A DNA stretch of 64,000 nucleotides, taken from Bradyrhizobium neotropicale (lineage in GTDB: Bacteria > Pseudomonadota > Alphaproteobacteria > Rhizobiales > Xanthobacteraceae). Shown one piece after another: positions 40,210-48,170 of this stretch (its first letter is position 1; every line of letters begins with the position of its first letter). The stretch lies in NCBI RefSeq assembly GCF_001641695.1, contig NZ_LSEF01000052.1, positions 36,910-100,909 of the forward strand, given 5' to 3'. The position numbers were made by a program, and so were the translations under genes. The notes beneath the pieces were generated by a model. That model was given only the letters and a program-made list of their open reading frames with translations, had not been told where the DNA came from and made no database searches.

Positions 40210-41649
40210 ATGTCCGCAACTACGTATGGCTCCGACGGTCTCCGCGTACTGACGTCAAACCGCGGGACCTCATTGCAGAGACCGTTTCAGCTTTTCGTCA
40301 TCGCCGGCGACTTCGTGCTCGTCGTGTTGAGCTACATGGCTGCGGGCCTGCTCTATCGCGAGTACATGAGTCTGCCGACCGATCCCGATAATTCACTGGG
40401 TGCCGGATTGATCGTAGGCATCGTGTTTATCATGGCCGCTTACTTTCAGGGCGTTTATGACAACCACAGATTGCTGAATACACTTTGGCAGATGCGCAAG
40501 GTCGTGGTTATCTGGCTGTTTGCGCTCACCACACTCGCGGTCGCCGCCTTCCTGCTGAAGTCCACGGCCAATCTGTCCCGCGGGACCATCATTCTGTTCA
40601 CCGTCCTGGGAGCGACTGGACTCATCGCGCACCGCGTCATCTGGCGCTACTGCTTGTCGTCGGCCTTCGCCAAGGAACGGCTGATCGACCGCAAGGTCAT
40701 CCTGCTCAGTCTGCGGTCGCTGGATTTCACCTCCAACCGGTTCAAGGATCTCCGCAAGCATGGCTTTGACGTCGTGTGCCACTTCGTGCTCGACGCTGCG
40801 CCGGATCTGGATGACAATGCCTGGAACCTGCAGATCGCTGATGTGATCCGGCAATCGCGCGCCGCCGACGTCGATGAATATCTCGTGGCGATCGACTGGA
40901 ACGAACTGCCGATGCTCCAGAAGCTGTGTCAGCACCTGCGGATGGTTCCGCAACCGATCCGCCTGTTGCCCGATTTCCCGATCGCCGATCTGGTCTCGAG
41001 GCCCTTCCTGCCCGTCAGTGGAACCGTCGCCATCGAGATACAGCGGCCGCCGCTGACGGTGCTCGAGCGGATCCAGAAGCGCTGCCTCGACATCGGGCTT
41101 GCATCCTTTGCGCTGCTGATGCTGGCGCCGCTGATCACAGTGGCCGCGATCCTGGTCAAGCTTGATACGCCGGGGCCCATCATCTTCCGGCAGTCGCGTC
41201 GCGGCTTTAACGGCAAGCCGTTCCAGATCTGGAAGTTTCGCAGCATGACCGTGACCGAGAACGGCAGCACGATCACACAGGCCAGGAAGCAGGACTCGCG
41301 GGTGACCCGGGTCGGGCGTGTGCTGCGCAAGACCAGCATCGACGAGCTGCCGCAACTCTGGAACGTGCTCCGCGGCGAGATGTCGCTGGTCGGCCCGCGC
41401 CCGCACGCGTTGGCGCATGACAATTACTACGACCGGGTGATCAGCAAGTACGTGTACCGCCATCACATGAAGCCCGGCCTGACCGGCTGGGCCCAGGTCA
41501 ATGGTTTCCGCGGCGAGACGCCGACCATCGACTTGATGGAGAAGCGCGTCGAGTACGACGTTTGGTACGTGAGCAACTGGAGCATCTGGCTCGACATCCG
41601 GATCATCCTCCGGACCGCGGCCGCGCTGATGTATCAGGAAGCCTATTGA
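40210..41649 (+). CDS. Polyprenyl-phosphate glycosylphosphotransferase initiating exopolysaccharide synthesis
   Basis: 479 residues from ATG 40210, chosen because AAGAGG lies 6 bases upstream; upstream ATGs at 40150 and 40195 lack such a site. Four to five N-terminal membrane helices, a CoA-binding-like middle and the C-terminal catalytic core: KRCLDIGLASFALLMLAPLI, then RRGFNGKPFQIWKFRSM, LRKTSIDELPQLWNVLRGEM, SLVGPRPHA and KPGLTGWAQV. It transfers hexose-1-phosphate from a nucleotide sugar to undecaprenyl phosphate, the first step of repeat-unit assembly (WcaJ/ExoY/PssY type). Confidence 0.95.
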   Translation: MSATTYGSDGLRVLTSNRGTSLQRPFQLFVIAGDFVLVVLSYMAAGLLYREYMSLPTDPDNSLGAGLIVGIVFIMAAYFQGVYDNHRLLNTLWQMRKVVVIWLFALTTLAVAAFLLKSTANLSRGTIILFTVLGATGLIAHRVIWRYCLSSAFAKERLIDRKVILLSLRSLDFTSNRFKDLRKHGFDVVCHFVLDAAPDLDDNAWNLQIADVIRQSRAADVDEYLVAIDWNELPMLQKLCQHLRMVPQPIRLLPDFPIADLVSRPFLPVSGTVAIEIQRPPLTVLERIQKRCLDIGLASFALLMLAPLITVAAILVKLDTPGPIIFRQSRRGFNGKPFQIWKFRSMTVTENGSTITQARKQDSRVTRVGRVLRKTSIDELPQLWNVLRGEMSLVGPRPHALAHDNYYDRVISKYVYRHHMKPGLTGWAQVNGFRGETPTIDLMEKRVEYDVWYVSNWSIWLDIRIILRTAAALMYQEAY

Positions 41650-41664
41650 GGCCGCGCCTTGGCT

Positions 41665-42441
41665 TCAGACCGCGAGCATGCTGCTGCCCTGGATCGTCAT
41701 CAATGTCAGGTTGCCGGTCGCATAGGCGCCGGTATCGATATTGGCACGGTTTTCCAGCAGTTCTGGAGTGCGCACCGGCGTGTGGCCGTGAACGATGTAC
41801 TTACCGAAGTTCTGCTGGCTTCGCAGAAATTCCTCGCGGATCCAGAGCAGGTCCGCTTCCTGCTGTTCGGCGAGCGGTACGCCGGGGCGCACACCAGCGT
41901 GGACGAAAAAGAAGTCTCCACAGGTGAAGGTCAGCCGCAGCTTGCTCAGAAACTCCAGGTGTTGGCGTGGCATCGCGCGCGCCAATTCCCGTACCAAGGC
42001 GTGCCGCTCCTTTTCGTCAGGGCTGGGGGATGGGGCTAGCCCATAGGACATCAGCGTGTACAGCCCACCGACGCGGAGCCACTCGGTCAGGAGCGATGGG
42101 TTGCGCAGGACGTTGCCGAGGAACACTTCGTGGTTTCCCTTCAGGAAGACCGTGTTGCCTCGATGGCTGCGGTTGATCAGGATATCGAGGGTCGATCGTG
42201 AATCCGGGCCGCGGTCGACGTAATCACCCAGGTATACCTCGATCGCATAGCGCGGGCGGCTGCGCGCGACGTCGGCGTCAATGACCCGCAGCATTTGCCT
42301 CAGCAGATGTGCGCAACCATGTATGTCGGTCATCGCATAGATTCGTACACCATCCGGCAGTTTTGGCTTGTTCTTGGACGAACGCGATCGGAGCGGAGGC
42401 GACATCTGATGGTGGGAGGTCTCGATAAAGTATTGCAACAT
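41665..42441 (-). CDS. Metallophosphatase (PPP-type), copy B
   Basis: 258 residues from ATG 42441; ATG 42405 is equally possible because neither has a strong ribosome-binding site, and the frame stays open to 42630. Same metal ligands as copy A (DIHGC, GDYVDRGPDS, GNHE, VHGHTPV), with C-terminal NIDTGAYATGNLTL as in copy A. Convergent with the glycosylphosphotransferase, 15 bases apart. Function inferred only at the enzyme-family level. Confidence 0.85.
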   Translation of the reverse strand: MLQYFIETSHHQMSPPLRSRSSKNKPKLPDGVRIYAMTDIHGCAHLLRQMLRVIDADVARSRPRYAIEVYLGDYVDRGPDSRSTLDILINRSHRGNTVFLKGNHEVFLGNVLRNPSLLTEWLRVGGLYTLMSYGLAPSPSPDEKERHALVRELARAMPRQHLEFLSKLRLTFTCGDFFFVHAGVRPGVPLAEQQEADLLWIREEFLRSQQNFGKYIVHGHTPVRTPELLENRANIDTGAYATGNLTLMTIQGSSMLAV

Positions 42442-42737
42442 CTTAGCTCTGAAACGGCGCTCCCGCGAGGTACGTCTCACGAATCGAAGTCCATGAGCCC
42501 GCATAGGCACGCCGAAGCACGGGCAAGATGACACCAAGACGGCGCGGCGCTGCGTCGCACAAAATTTCAGGGGGTGAAGCGAGGTGATTTCCGGTCGCGT
42601 CGCGATCCGCCTCCCGCCGGTGCGGCTCAACCGGAAATAGCTGCCCTGTCGTCGACCTTGATAGCCTCGGGGCTCGAAGAGGTTGTTCGAACAACCTCGC
42701 TTTTGGCCTCCGTCCAGCAGTCGAAACGGGGGTTAGC

Positions 42738-43070
42738 TCAGTATTGAAACACCAGATCAGGATTGCGCGGGTTCACATACCGGACGTAAGTCCGGTTCGG
42801 ACCATAGTAGTAATGGGGTTCTTCGCTCTTTGTGCGCGGATCGAGAGTGTAGGAATAGGCCTGCTCGAGCGAGCGATGCCGAACATAAACCGCTTCCGGG
42901 CAACCGCATCTCGGACCGCAGTAGGGATTCGGCCCGCGATCGATCTGCACGACGGTTGCTGCGGAGCGGGCCTGCCGCGGATGGACCGCATAGTCGGCAG
43001 CGCACGCCGGCGTGGCGAAAATGATCAGCGTCGAGGCGAGCGCAACAAGGTCTACATAGGATCGTGACAT
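42738..43070 (-). CDS. Small secreted protein with Cys-rich core, 110 residues
   Basis: An N-terminal signal peptide (LVALASTLIIFATPACAA) precedes a short Cys-rich segment PYCGPRCGCPEAVYVRH and an aromatic tail (YYYGPNRTYVRYVNPRNPD). No family name known. It stands alone. Confidence 0.6.
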   Translation of the reverse strand: MSRSYVDLVALASTLIIFATPACAADYAVHPRQARSAATVVQIDRGPNPYCGPRCGCPEAVYVRHRSLEQAYSYTLDPRTKSEEPHYYYGPNRTYVRYVNPRNPDLVFQY

Positions 43071-43242
43071 CGCTTAGGTTCCCGTGATTGCCATCAACCT
43101 TAGACGTTCGCTTCAGTATGAACAACCAGGCGGATATTTTGGAGTGGAAAGATTGGATGAAGTGTGGCGGAGATGGATCAGTAAGTCTCGCGCGCATGCG
43201 CTGCTGGTCACCTCCGCGTTCGTGGCTTTTTTGCGCCCGATT

Positions 43243-43914
43243 TCAGCCACGCAGTGTTGGAGCGAACGTCGGATCGATAGATTGAACCACGTCTTGCAGA
43301 AACGCTTTGCCGCGATCCGATGCCCTCCGATAGGCGGATACGATCGCTGGTTTTAACTCCGGCCGGCGGGTCATGATCAGCCGGACGTCGCTTCGTACGA
43401 GGTCCTTGATGTCCGGGTCGGCGAGCGCATCGAAACGGCCTGCTATGTCGAGCCGCACCGGCATCAATCGCGCATCGGTTGGCGCGGTCAAATAGCCCAT
43501 CTTCAACGCCTCGAACACGACGGGATCGTGCGGGTCGCGTTGAGCCTGCAGGAGCGCCAGAGCCAACCATAACTCAGGGCTGTACGGCGAGGTCGACAGA
43601 GTCTGCTTGACCCTGCCAAGCGCGTCGGTGTGCTGGGGTGATCGAACGGTCGCCGGCTTTTTTCGGCCAGACTCGATCGCCTGCAACGCAGCGATCAAGG
43701 TATGATTGTTTCTTAGTTCCGACCCGAAAGGAGAGAGCGCTGCAAGAAGGGACGGCACGTCTCCAGCCCAGGGCGAGCTTATCTTGGTTGCATCCGATGG
43801 AAATGCTGCGCGCTCCAGCGCCGTCATCTCCGCCAGGGCCGAGACCATGACATAAGATCCGACGGCCAGCGCCAATGCCATCAGAACGATGCGAATTCTG
43901 CTCACGGAAGTCAT
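43243..43914 (-). CDS. Membrane-anchored hypothetical protein, helical-repeat-like
   Basis: 223 residues from ATG 43914. An N-terminal membrane helix (IVLMALALAVGSYVMVSAL) is followed by a soluble alpha-helical region with TPR-like periodicity (SPYSPELWLALALLQAQRD, then VVFEALKMGYLTAPTDARL). The gene begins 10 bases after the polymerase-like gene and is co-oriented, so it probably works with that membrane protein. Confidence 0.65.
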   Translation of the reverse strand: MTSVSRIRIVLMALALAVGSYVMVSALAEMTALERAAFPSDATKISSPWAGDVPSLLAALSPFGSELRNNHTLIAALQAIESGRKKPATVRSPQHTDALGRVKQTLSTSPYSPELWLALALLQAQRDPHDPVVFEALKMGYLTAPTDARLMPVRLDIAGRFDALADPDIKDLVRSDVRLIMTRRPELKPAIVSAYRRASDRGKAFLQDVVQSIDPTFAPTLRG

Positions 43915-43924
43915 TGAAGCTTCG

Positions 43925-45241
43925 CTAGCGTTTAAGGCCACTGGTCCGGCCCGCAGATTGTGCAAGTCCCAGTCCGATCGTCACCGCCACGATAATCCGG
44001 ACCGCGGGGCTCAAGAGGCTCGCATCGAGGAAGCTTTCGCAGAATACAAGCAGGACGCCGGCGGCTGCGGCCGACGCGAAGAAGAAATCGCGTCCCCGTC
44101 TGACGGCGCCGCGAAAGGTAAAGAAGAACAGCTGGGCGGCGAAGCCTGCCAGGATCACGAGCGCCAGTCGCCCCGACTCGATCGCGATCAAGACCGCTGA
44201 GGAAGGAGGGACTGCCACTGCCGCGGCGCCGAAGTCCTGATAGGCTCTCGATGCCAGAGCGAATGTTCCGACGCCAATTCCCAGACGCGGTGCATCGGAG
44301 AGCAGGCGTCCGGCCAGTGCCGCCGCTTCCGGGGCGAAGCTGACGAGTCCAAGTAGGCCCGAATCACCGGACTGAAGGCGCTGCACGGCGAGGGCGCCGG
44401 CGATCGCCACGAGAACCACAAACAAAATCGCCGATGGCCAGGAGCGAAATCCCAGGCGGCGGGTGGCGGCAATGAAAACGATCACGGTCAATCCCAGGCC
44501 AACTGCCGCCAATAGTGTGCCTCGTGCGAGGCTCGCCATTGCGGCGACCGCCGCGGCAATTCCGAACAGGCCGCAAAGAAGCCCAAGCCACAGCGGAACG
44601 GAGGCCAGATTCCGGATATCCTGCTGGTGTAAGTGCCGTTCGATTGCCCGGGCGACGAGCGCGGCATTGGCCACCGTGGCGAGCGCGGCTGCTGCCGGAA
44701 ATGAGCTCGTGGGCGCGCTTGCGTCGGGAAGCATGCCGGCGAGCAGATCGAGCCGGCCGAGCAAGACCTCGACCGACATGAAGGTCGTTACCGCGCACAG
44801 CACGAACAAGATTGTTTCGGCCCTGTGGCGATCCTTGGCGAGGATGACGGTCGACACCACCAACGACACGTCGGCCAGATAAAGAAAGAGGCTTCGCAGC
44901 GTCGCGCCGGGATCAAGGCTGATGCGGCCCGGCAGCAATGGGTCGTTCAGTGCGATGGAAGTCGCCGACCAGATCGGATGTGCCAGCGATGAAGGCAGTG
45001 GAAAGGTTTGCAGTACCATCCAGACAACCGGAATCAGAATCGCGGGCGCAAATCGCTTCAACAACGGCGCGGTCGACGCGATTTCAGCCTCCGGTCCCCT
45101 CGCCGCAATGGCCAGCATGATTGCGGCGACAAGCGCTCCCGCATGCTGTGCGAAAGCAAGATTGGCTATTGCCAAGATCGGAGTTGCGGCCAGCAGTACG
45201 ATCAGAAGGTAGGAAGCAATCAACAAAATGTGAGACTTCAA
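43925..45241 (-). CDS. O-antigen ligase/polymerase-like membrane protein (Wzy/WaaL type)
   Basis: 438 residues with about 10-12 hydrophobic helices and a larger loop (about 300-345: GRLLSDAPRLGIGVGTFALASR) whose G.G.G.F pattern occurs in Wzy_C/O-antigen-ligase domains. It probably polymerises or ligates the repeat unit. Operon with the helical-repeat protein downstream. A second polymerase-like gene is at 60720, so the division of labour is open. Confidence 0.8.
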   Translation of the reverse strand: MKSHILLIASYLLIVLLAATPILAIANLAFAQHAGALVAAIMLAIAARGPEAEIASTAPLLKRFAPAILIPVVWMVLQTFPLPSSLAHPIWSATSIALNDPLLPGRISLDPGATLRSLFLYLADVSLVVSTVILAKDRHRAETILFVLCAVTTFMSVEVLLGRLDLLAGMLPDASAPTSSFPAAAALATVANAALVARAIERHLHQQDIRNLASVPLWLGLLCGLFGIAAAVAAMASLARGTLLAAVGLGLTVIVFIAATRRLGFRSWPSAILFVVLVAIAGALAVQRLQSGDSGLLGLVSFAPEAAALAGRLLSDAPRLGIGVGTFALASRAYQDFGAAAVAVPPSSAVLIAIESGRLALVILAGFAAQLFFFTFRGAVRRGRDFFFASAAAAGVLLVFCESFLDASLLSPAVRIIVAVTIGLGLAQSAGRTSGLKR

Positions 45242-45503
45242 AGCAGGATTGGGATCGGGGCGGGATGGAGTTCACCGCGACAAGGGGCGGCGAGCGCCAA
45301 CTATCGCATACGCGGACACACGACGCCAACGCGGTTCGCCGATCGCGCTGCTTCTCGAGCATGTGACCCGACGGGTAGACAGCATCATCACCGGTCCTTG
45401 GCACCATCGGTGGAATGCAGCATCGAGTTGCGAAGTTGTACGAGCGGGATGCTCCGCTCCTTGTTCAGCCAAGGGAACCGTGACGAGGCCGTCGCCGGCT
45501 GGG

Positions 45504-46106
45504 TTATCGAGCATGGCAGTTTTGCGACAAGTAATGGAGAGCCGTAGGCAATCCGCCGATCGGCACCGCTCCATGGATCGCGGTCGGCTTGGTCGCAATT
45601 TCGACCGAAAGGTCGGTCGCACCCTGCCAGTCGCTGGCCGCAAGCCTCGACGCGTCCGCAGGCAGTAATAGAGCCGCACCGCCCTGGATCACGGATGCTT
45701 CGAATTGCGCACGCTTTTCTCCTGCTAGCAGGACCACGTGCGGCCGCGTCAATCGTGACAGCGGTTCCAGAACGATAAGCACGACTTCAATGCCGTTCTT
45801 CCCGCATTGCAGGCTCAAACCTGCGAGCCGCGCATCCGATCTTGCGCTGTCGACAACATGCATCGCTGAAACGGCGTCGGCGCCGCCGTCAGGGTCTCTG
45901 CTCTTCACCAGCCGCCATCCGCCTTCAAGCTGTGTCGATTGGCTGCCGGTCTCGACCTGCCTGAATGCCTCCTCGTCGCACCGCTGACGCTGCTCGGGGC
46001 TGACGCCGAACGCGCAATTAAGCATGCCCGACCGCGGCGGTTCGGCACGGCCGGAACCACTGGCAACAATCAATAGGGCGGCGCAGAGGAGGGCTACACG
46101 CATCAT
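45504..46106 (-). CDS. Secreted hypothetical protein, 200 residues
   Basis: ATG 46106 or 46103 gives a signal peptide (MMRVALLCAALLIVASGSGRAE). The mature part has three cysteines and the shape of a small beta-rich periplasmic protein (SLQCGKNGIEVVLIVLEPLSR, ending SQNCHAR). No family assigned. It is co-oriented with the polymerase-like gene, 262 bases upstream of it. Confidence 0.6.
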   Translation of the reverse strand: MMRVALLCAALLIVASGSGRAEPPRSGMLNCAFGVSPEQRQRCDEEAFRQVETGSQSTQLEGGWRLVKSRDPDGGADAVSAMHVVDSARSDARLAGLSLQCGKNGIEVVLIVLEPLSRLTRPHVVLLAGEKRAQFEASVIQGGAALLLPADASRLAASDWQGATDLSVEIATKPTAIHGAVPIGGLPTALHYLSQNCHAR

Positions 46107-46560
46107 AACAACGCTGACGGAACTCTCATGGAACAAGATTTTTCACGTCTTGCCCAACAACTGCATCAGAAAGATGATCCATCGCACCGCGCAACTTTGT
46201 TGAATGCGCCAGGTAGCTGGTTTCCTCAGAACGCAATCGTCGCCGACCGATCACCATGGCACTTTCTTATCATACTACGTGTCTCGCCCATCACGGGCGC
46301 AGATGAGGGCTCGCAACGAAACCGCGCGCGTGGAACAAGAACCAAAGAGTCGCTTACGCACTCGTGTTCATCGACAAATGCGGACCTGCCTGGAACTTAA
46401 TCGTCGACGCGATGCAAATGAGGCGCGCCCTTGCCTAATTCATGATCGAGGGGCCGGCGATCTGTAACTGCGCTGCAACTACATCCTCATATTCTCGGCT
46501 GCGACATTCTCTCCTTATTCTGACCATCTCCTGCGGCTTCGTTTGCGCCACTTCGGGATT
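46107..46560. other. Promoter region of the export operon
   Basis: About 450 bases, AT-rich for this genome, between two divergent genes and just before the tandem repeat. No ORF is credible. Promoters for the wza-type gene and for 45504 must be here. Confidence 0.4.
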
Positions 46561-46629
46561 TGGCCAGATCTAAATTGGCCAGATCTAAATTGGCCAGATC
46601 TAAACTGGCCAGATCTAAACTGGCAAGTG
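46561..46629. repeat. 15-bp tandem repeat, four copies plus a partial fifth
   Basis: Units TGGCCAGATCTAAAY lie at 46561, 46576, 46591 and 46606 (last base T, T, C, C), then TGGC begins a fifth at 46621. Each unit contains the palindromes TGGCCA and AGATCT. The array ends about 15 bases before the export gene start. Copy number can change by slippage, so it may alter promoter/leader spacing. In one frame it would encode WPDLN repeats within a 69-codon ORF (46543-46752), which is probably incidental. Confidence 0.9.
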
Positions 46630-46642
46630 ATGGGGATCAGTC

Positions 46643-47839
46643 TTGAGACGCAGCGTTTTAGTTTGGGGAGTCTTGCTCGGCATTCTGCTGTCCTCGGCGG
46701 GGTGCGCGATCATGCCCATGTCTGGTCCGGAAGATCACGTTGTCAAAAGTGAGATAACGCGATCAGGGCCTGACTACGCACTGGTCAAGCTCACAGCGAC
46801 TGTCGTCGATATCCTGAAGGAATATGGCCCCGGCGCAATCGCGGGGTCATTTCCTGATCACCGGCCGCCGCCAGGCATCAGGTTTGGCATTGGGGACACG
46901 GTGGCGGTGTCGATCTTCGAAGCCGCCGCGGGAGGCTTGTTTATCCCGGCAGAGGCCGGTGTGCGGCCAGGTAACTTCGTGGCTTTGCCGAACCAAAACG
47001 TTGACTTGAACGGGTTCATTACCGTTCCCTATGCGGGCGCGGTGAAGGCCAACGGCCGCACCCCGGCCGAGATCCAAAAGGACATCGTGAAGGCGATCGG
47101 AAATCGCGCTATCGAGCCGCAGGTGGTGGTGTCCCTGATCACGCAAAACACCTCGCTCGTCAGCGTGCTGGGCGAAGTGAAAACGCCAGCCCGTCTGACG
47201 GCGAATGCGGCCGGCGAGCGGGTCCTTGACTTGATTGCGCGCGCCGGTGGCCTGTCGGGGCCGGGCTGGGAGAGTTGGGTGACGCTCGAGCGCGCCGGCA
47301 AGCGTGCCACAGTTCCGTTTGGAGCCTTGATGTATCAGCCGGCCAACAACATTTGGGTACATCCCGGCGACACCATTTATGTCTACCGCGAACCGCAAGT
47401 CTTCCTCGCTTTTGGGGCGTTCACGATAGGAGGAAGTTTTGGAGGACAGGCTCAGTTCCCGTTCGATATGTGGAAGATCAGCATGGCGCAGGCGATGGCC
47501 AAGGCTGGCGGTCTGATTGATGCGCAGGCCGAGCCCGCAGGCGTCTATGTCTATCGGCGCGAGCCGCGCGAGCTGGCGGAACGACTGGGCATCGACTGTT
47601 CGAAATATCCCGGGCCGCTAGTGCCGGTGGTCTATAACGCCGACTTCCGGGATCCGGCCGCCTTCTTCCTCGCAAGCAAGTTTGAGATGCGGGACAAGGA
47701 CGTGCTGTTTGCTGCGAACGCCGCTACCGTCGACACGGCCAAGTTCCTGCAATTCGCTCGGTTGGTGATTGGCACCGCCAACGACACGATCGTCACCGCG
47801 AACAACGCGCAGATCCTGAAGATCAGCACGCGCCAGTGA
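46643..47839 (+). CDS. Wza-type polysaccharide export outer-membrane lipoprotein
   Basis: 398 residues from TTG 46643. The signal peptide ends with SSAGC (Cys21), a lipobox. A polysaccharide export (PES) domain follows (about 80-190; FGIGDTVAVSIFEAAAGGLF, then VDLNGFITVPYAGAVKANG) with SLBB-type repeats after (VLGEVKTPARL, VLDLIARAGG, and again near 280). It forms the outer-membrane channel with the Wzc-type kinase encoded at 48171. TTG plus a 15-bp repeat immediately upstream is an unusual start region. Confidence 0.93.
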   Translation: MRRSVLVWGVLLGILLSSAGCAIMPMSGPEDHVVKSEITRSGPDYALVKLTATVVDILKEYGPGAIAGSFPDHRPPPGIRFGIGDTVAVSIFEAAAGGLFIPAEAGVRPGNFVALPNQNVDLNGFITVPYAGAVKANGRTPAEIQKDIVKAIGNRAIEPQVVVSLITQNTSLVSVLGEVKTPARLTANAAGERVLDLIARAGGLSGPGWESWVTLERAGKRATVPFGALMYQPANNIWVHPGDTIYVYREPQVFLAFGAFTIGGSFGGQAQFPFDMWKISMAQAMAKAGGLIDAQAEPAGVYVYRREPRELAERLGIDCSKYPGPLVPVVYNADFRDPAAFFLASKFEMRDKDVLFAANAATVDTAKFLQFARLVIGTANDTIVTANNAQILKISTRQ

Positions 47840-48170
47840 CTTTCCTTGGTCCAGGACGCTTGGCCGGCACCGCCGGCCCAGCCGCCCTGGCCTGAATTCA
47901 CGGGAGTCGACGCAGGGTCTCGGTATGGCATGCCCGATCAAGCTGAGTACGGCCGCCGTTTTTTGGGTTTCGAACAGTTTTCGAAGTCTCGCTAATCGCG
48001 CCGCTCTCATTGACGACGGTCCAGTACGTACGGAGCCGGATTGGTCCGTTAGTCGGCGGACGGCCGCGCACCGCGCCGACGAGGCACGTTACGCCTTCAC
48101 GCCCCCACCCCACGCAAACGCCTTCGGCGCTTGGTGTGGTTGAGGCGCTTGTACGTCCCCAGATCACGCG
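47840..48170. other. Convergent gap between wza-type and wzc-type genes
   Basis: About 330 bases, no gene. No T-run terminator was found; short open frames here are Arg-rich noise. Confidence 0.4.

Noticed and set aside
40393..41466. Minus-strand frame opposite the glycosylphosphotransferase
   Set aside because: Antisense shadow; the plus-strand product has clear motifs.
46128..46400. Short plus-strand frames before the export gene
   Set aside because: No domain and no start signals; region reads as promoter/leader sequence.
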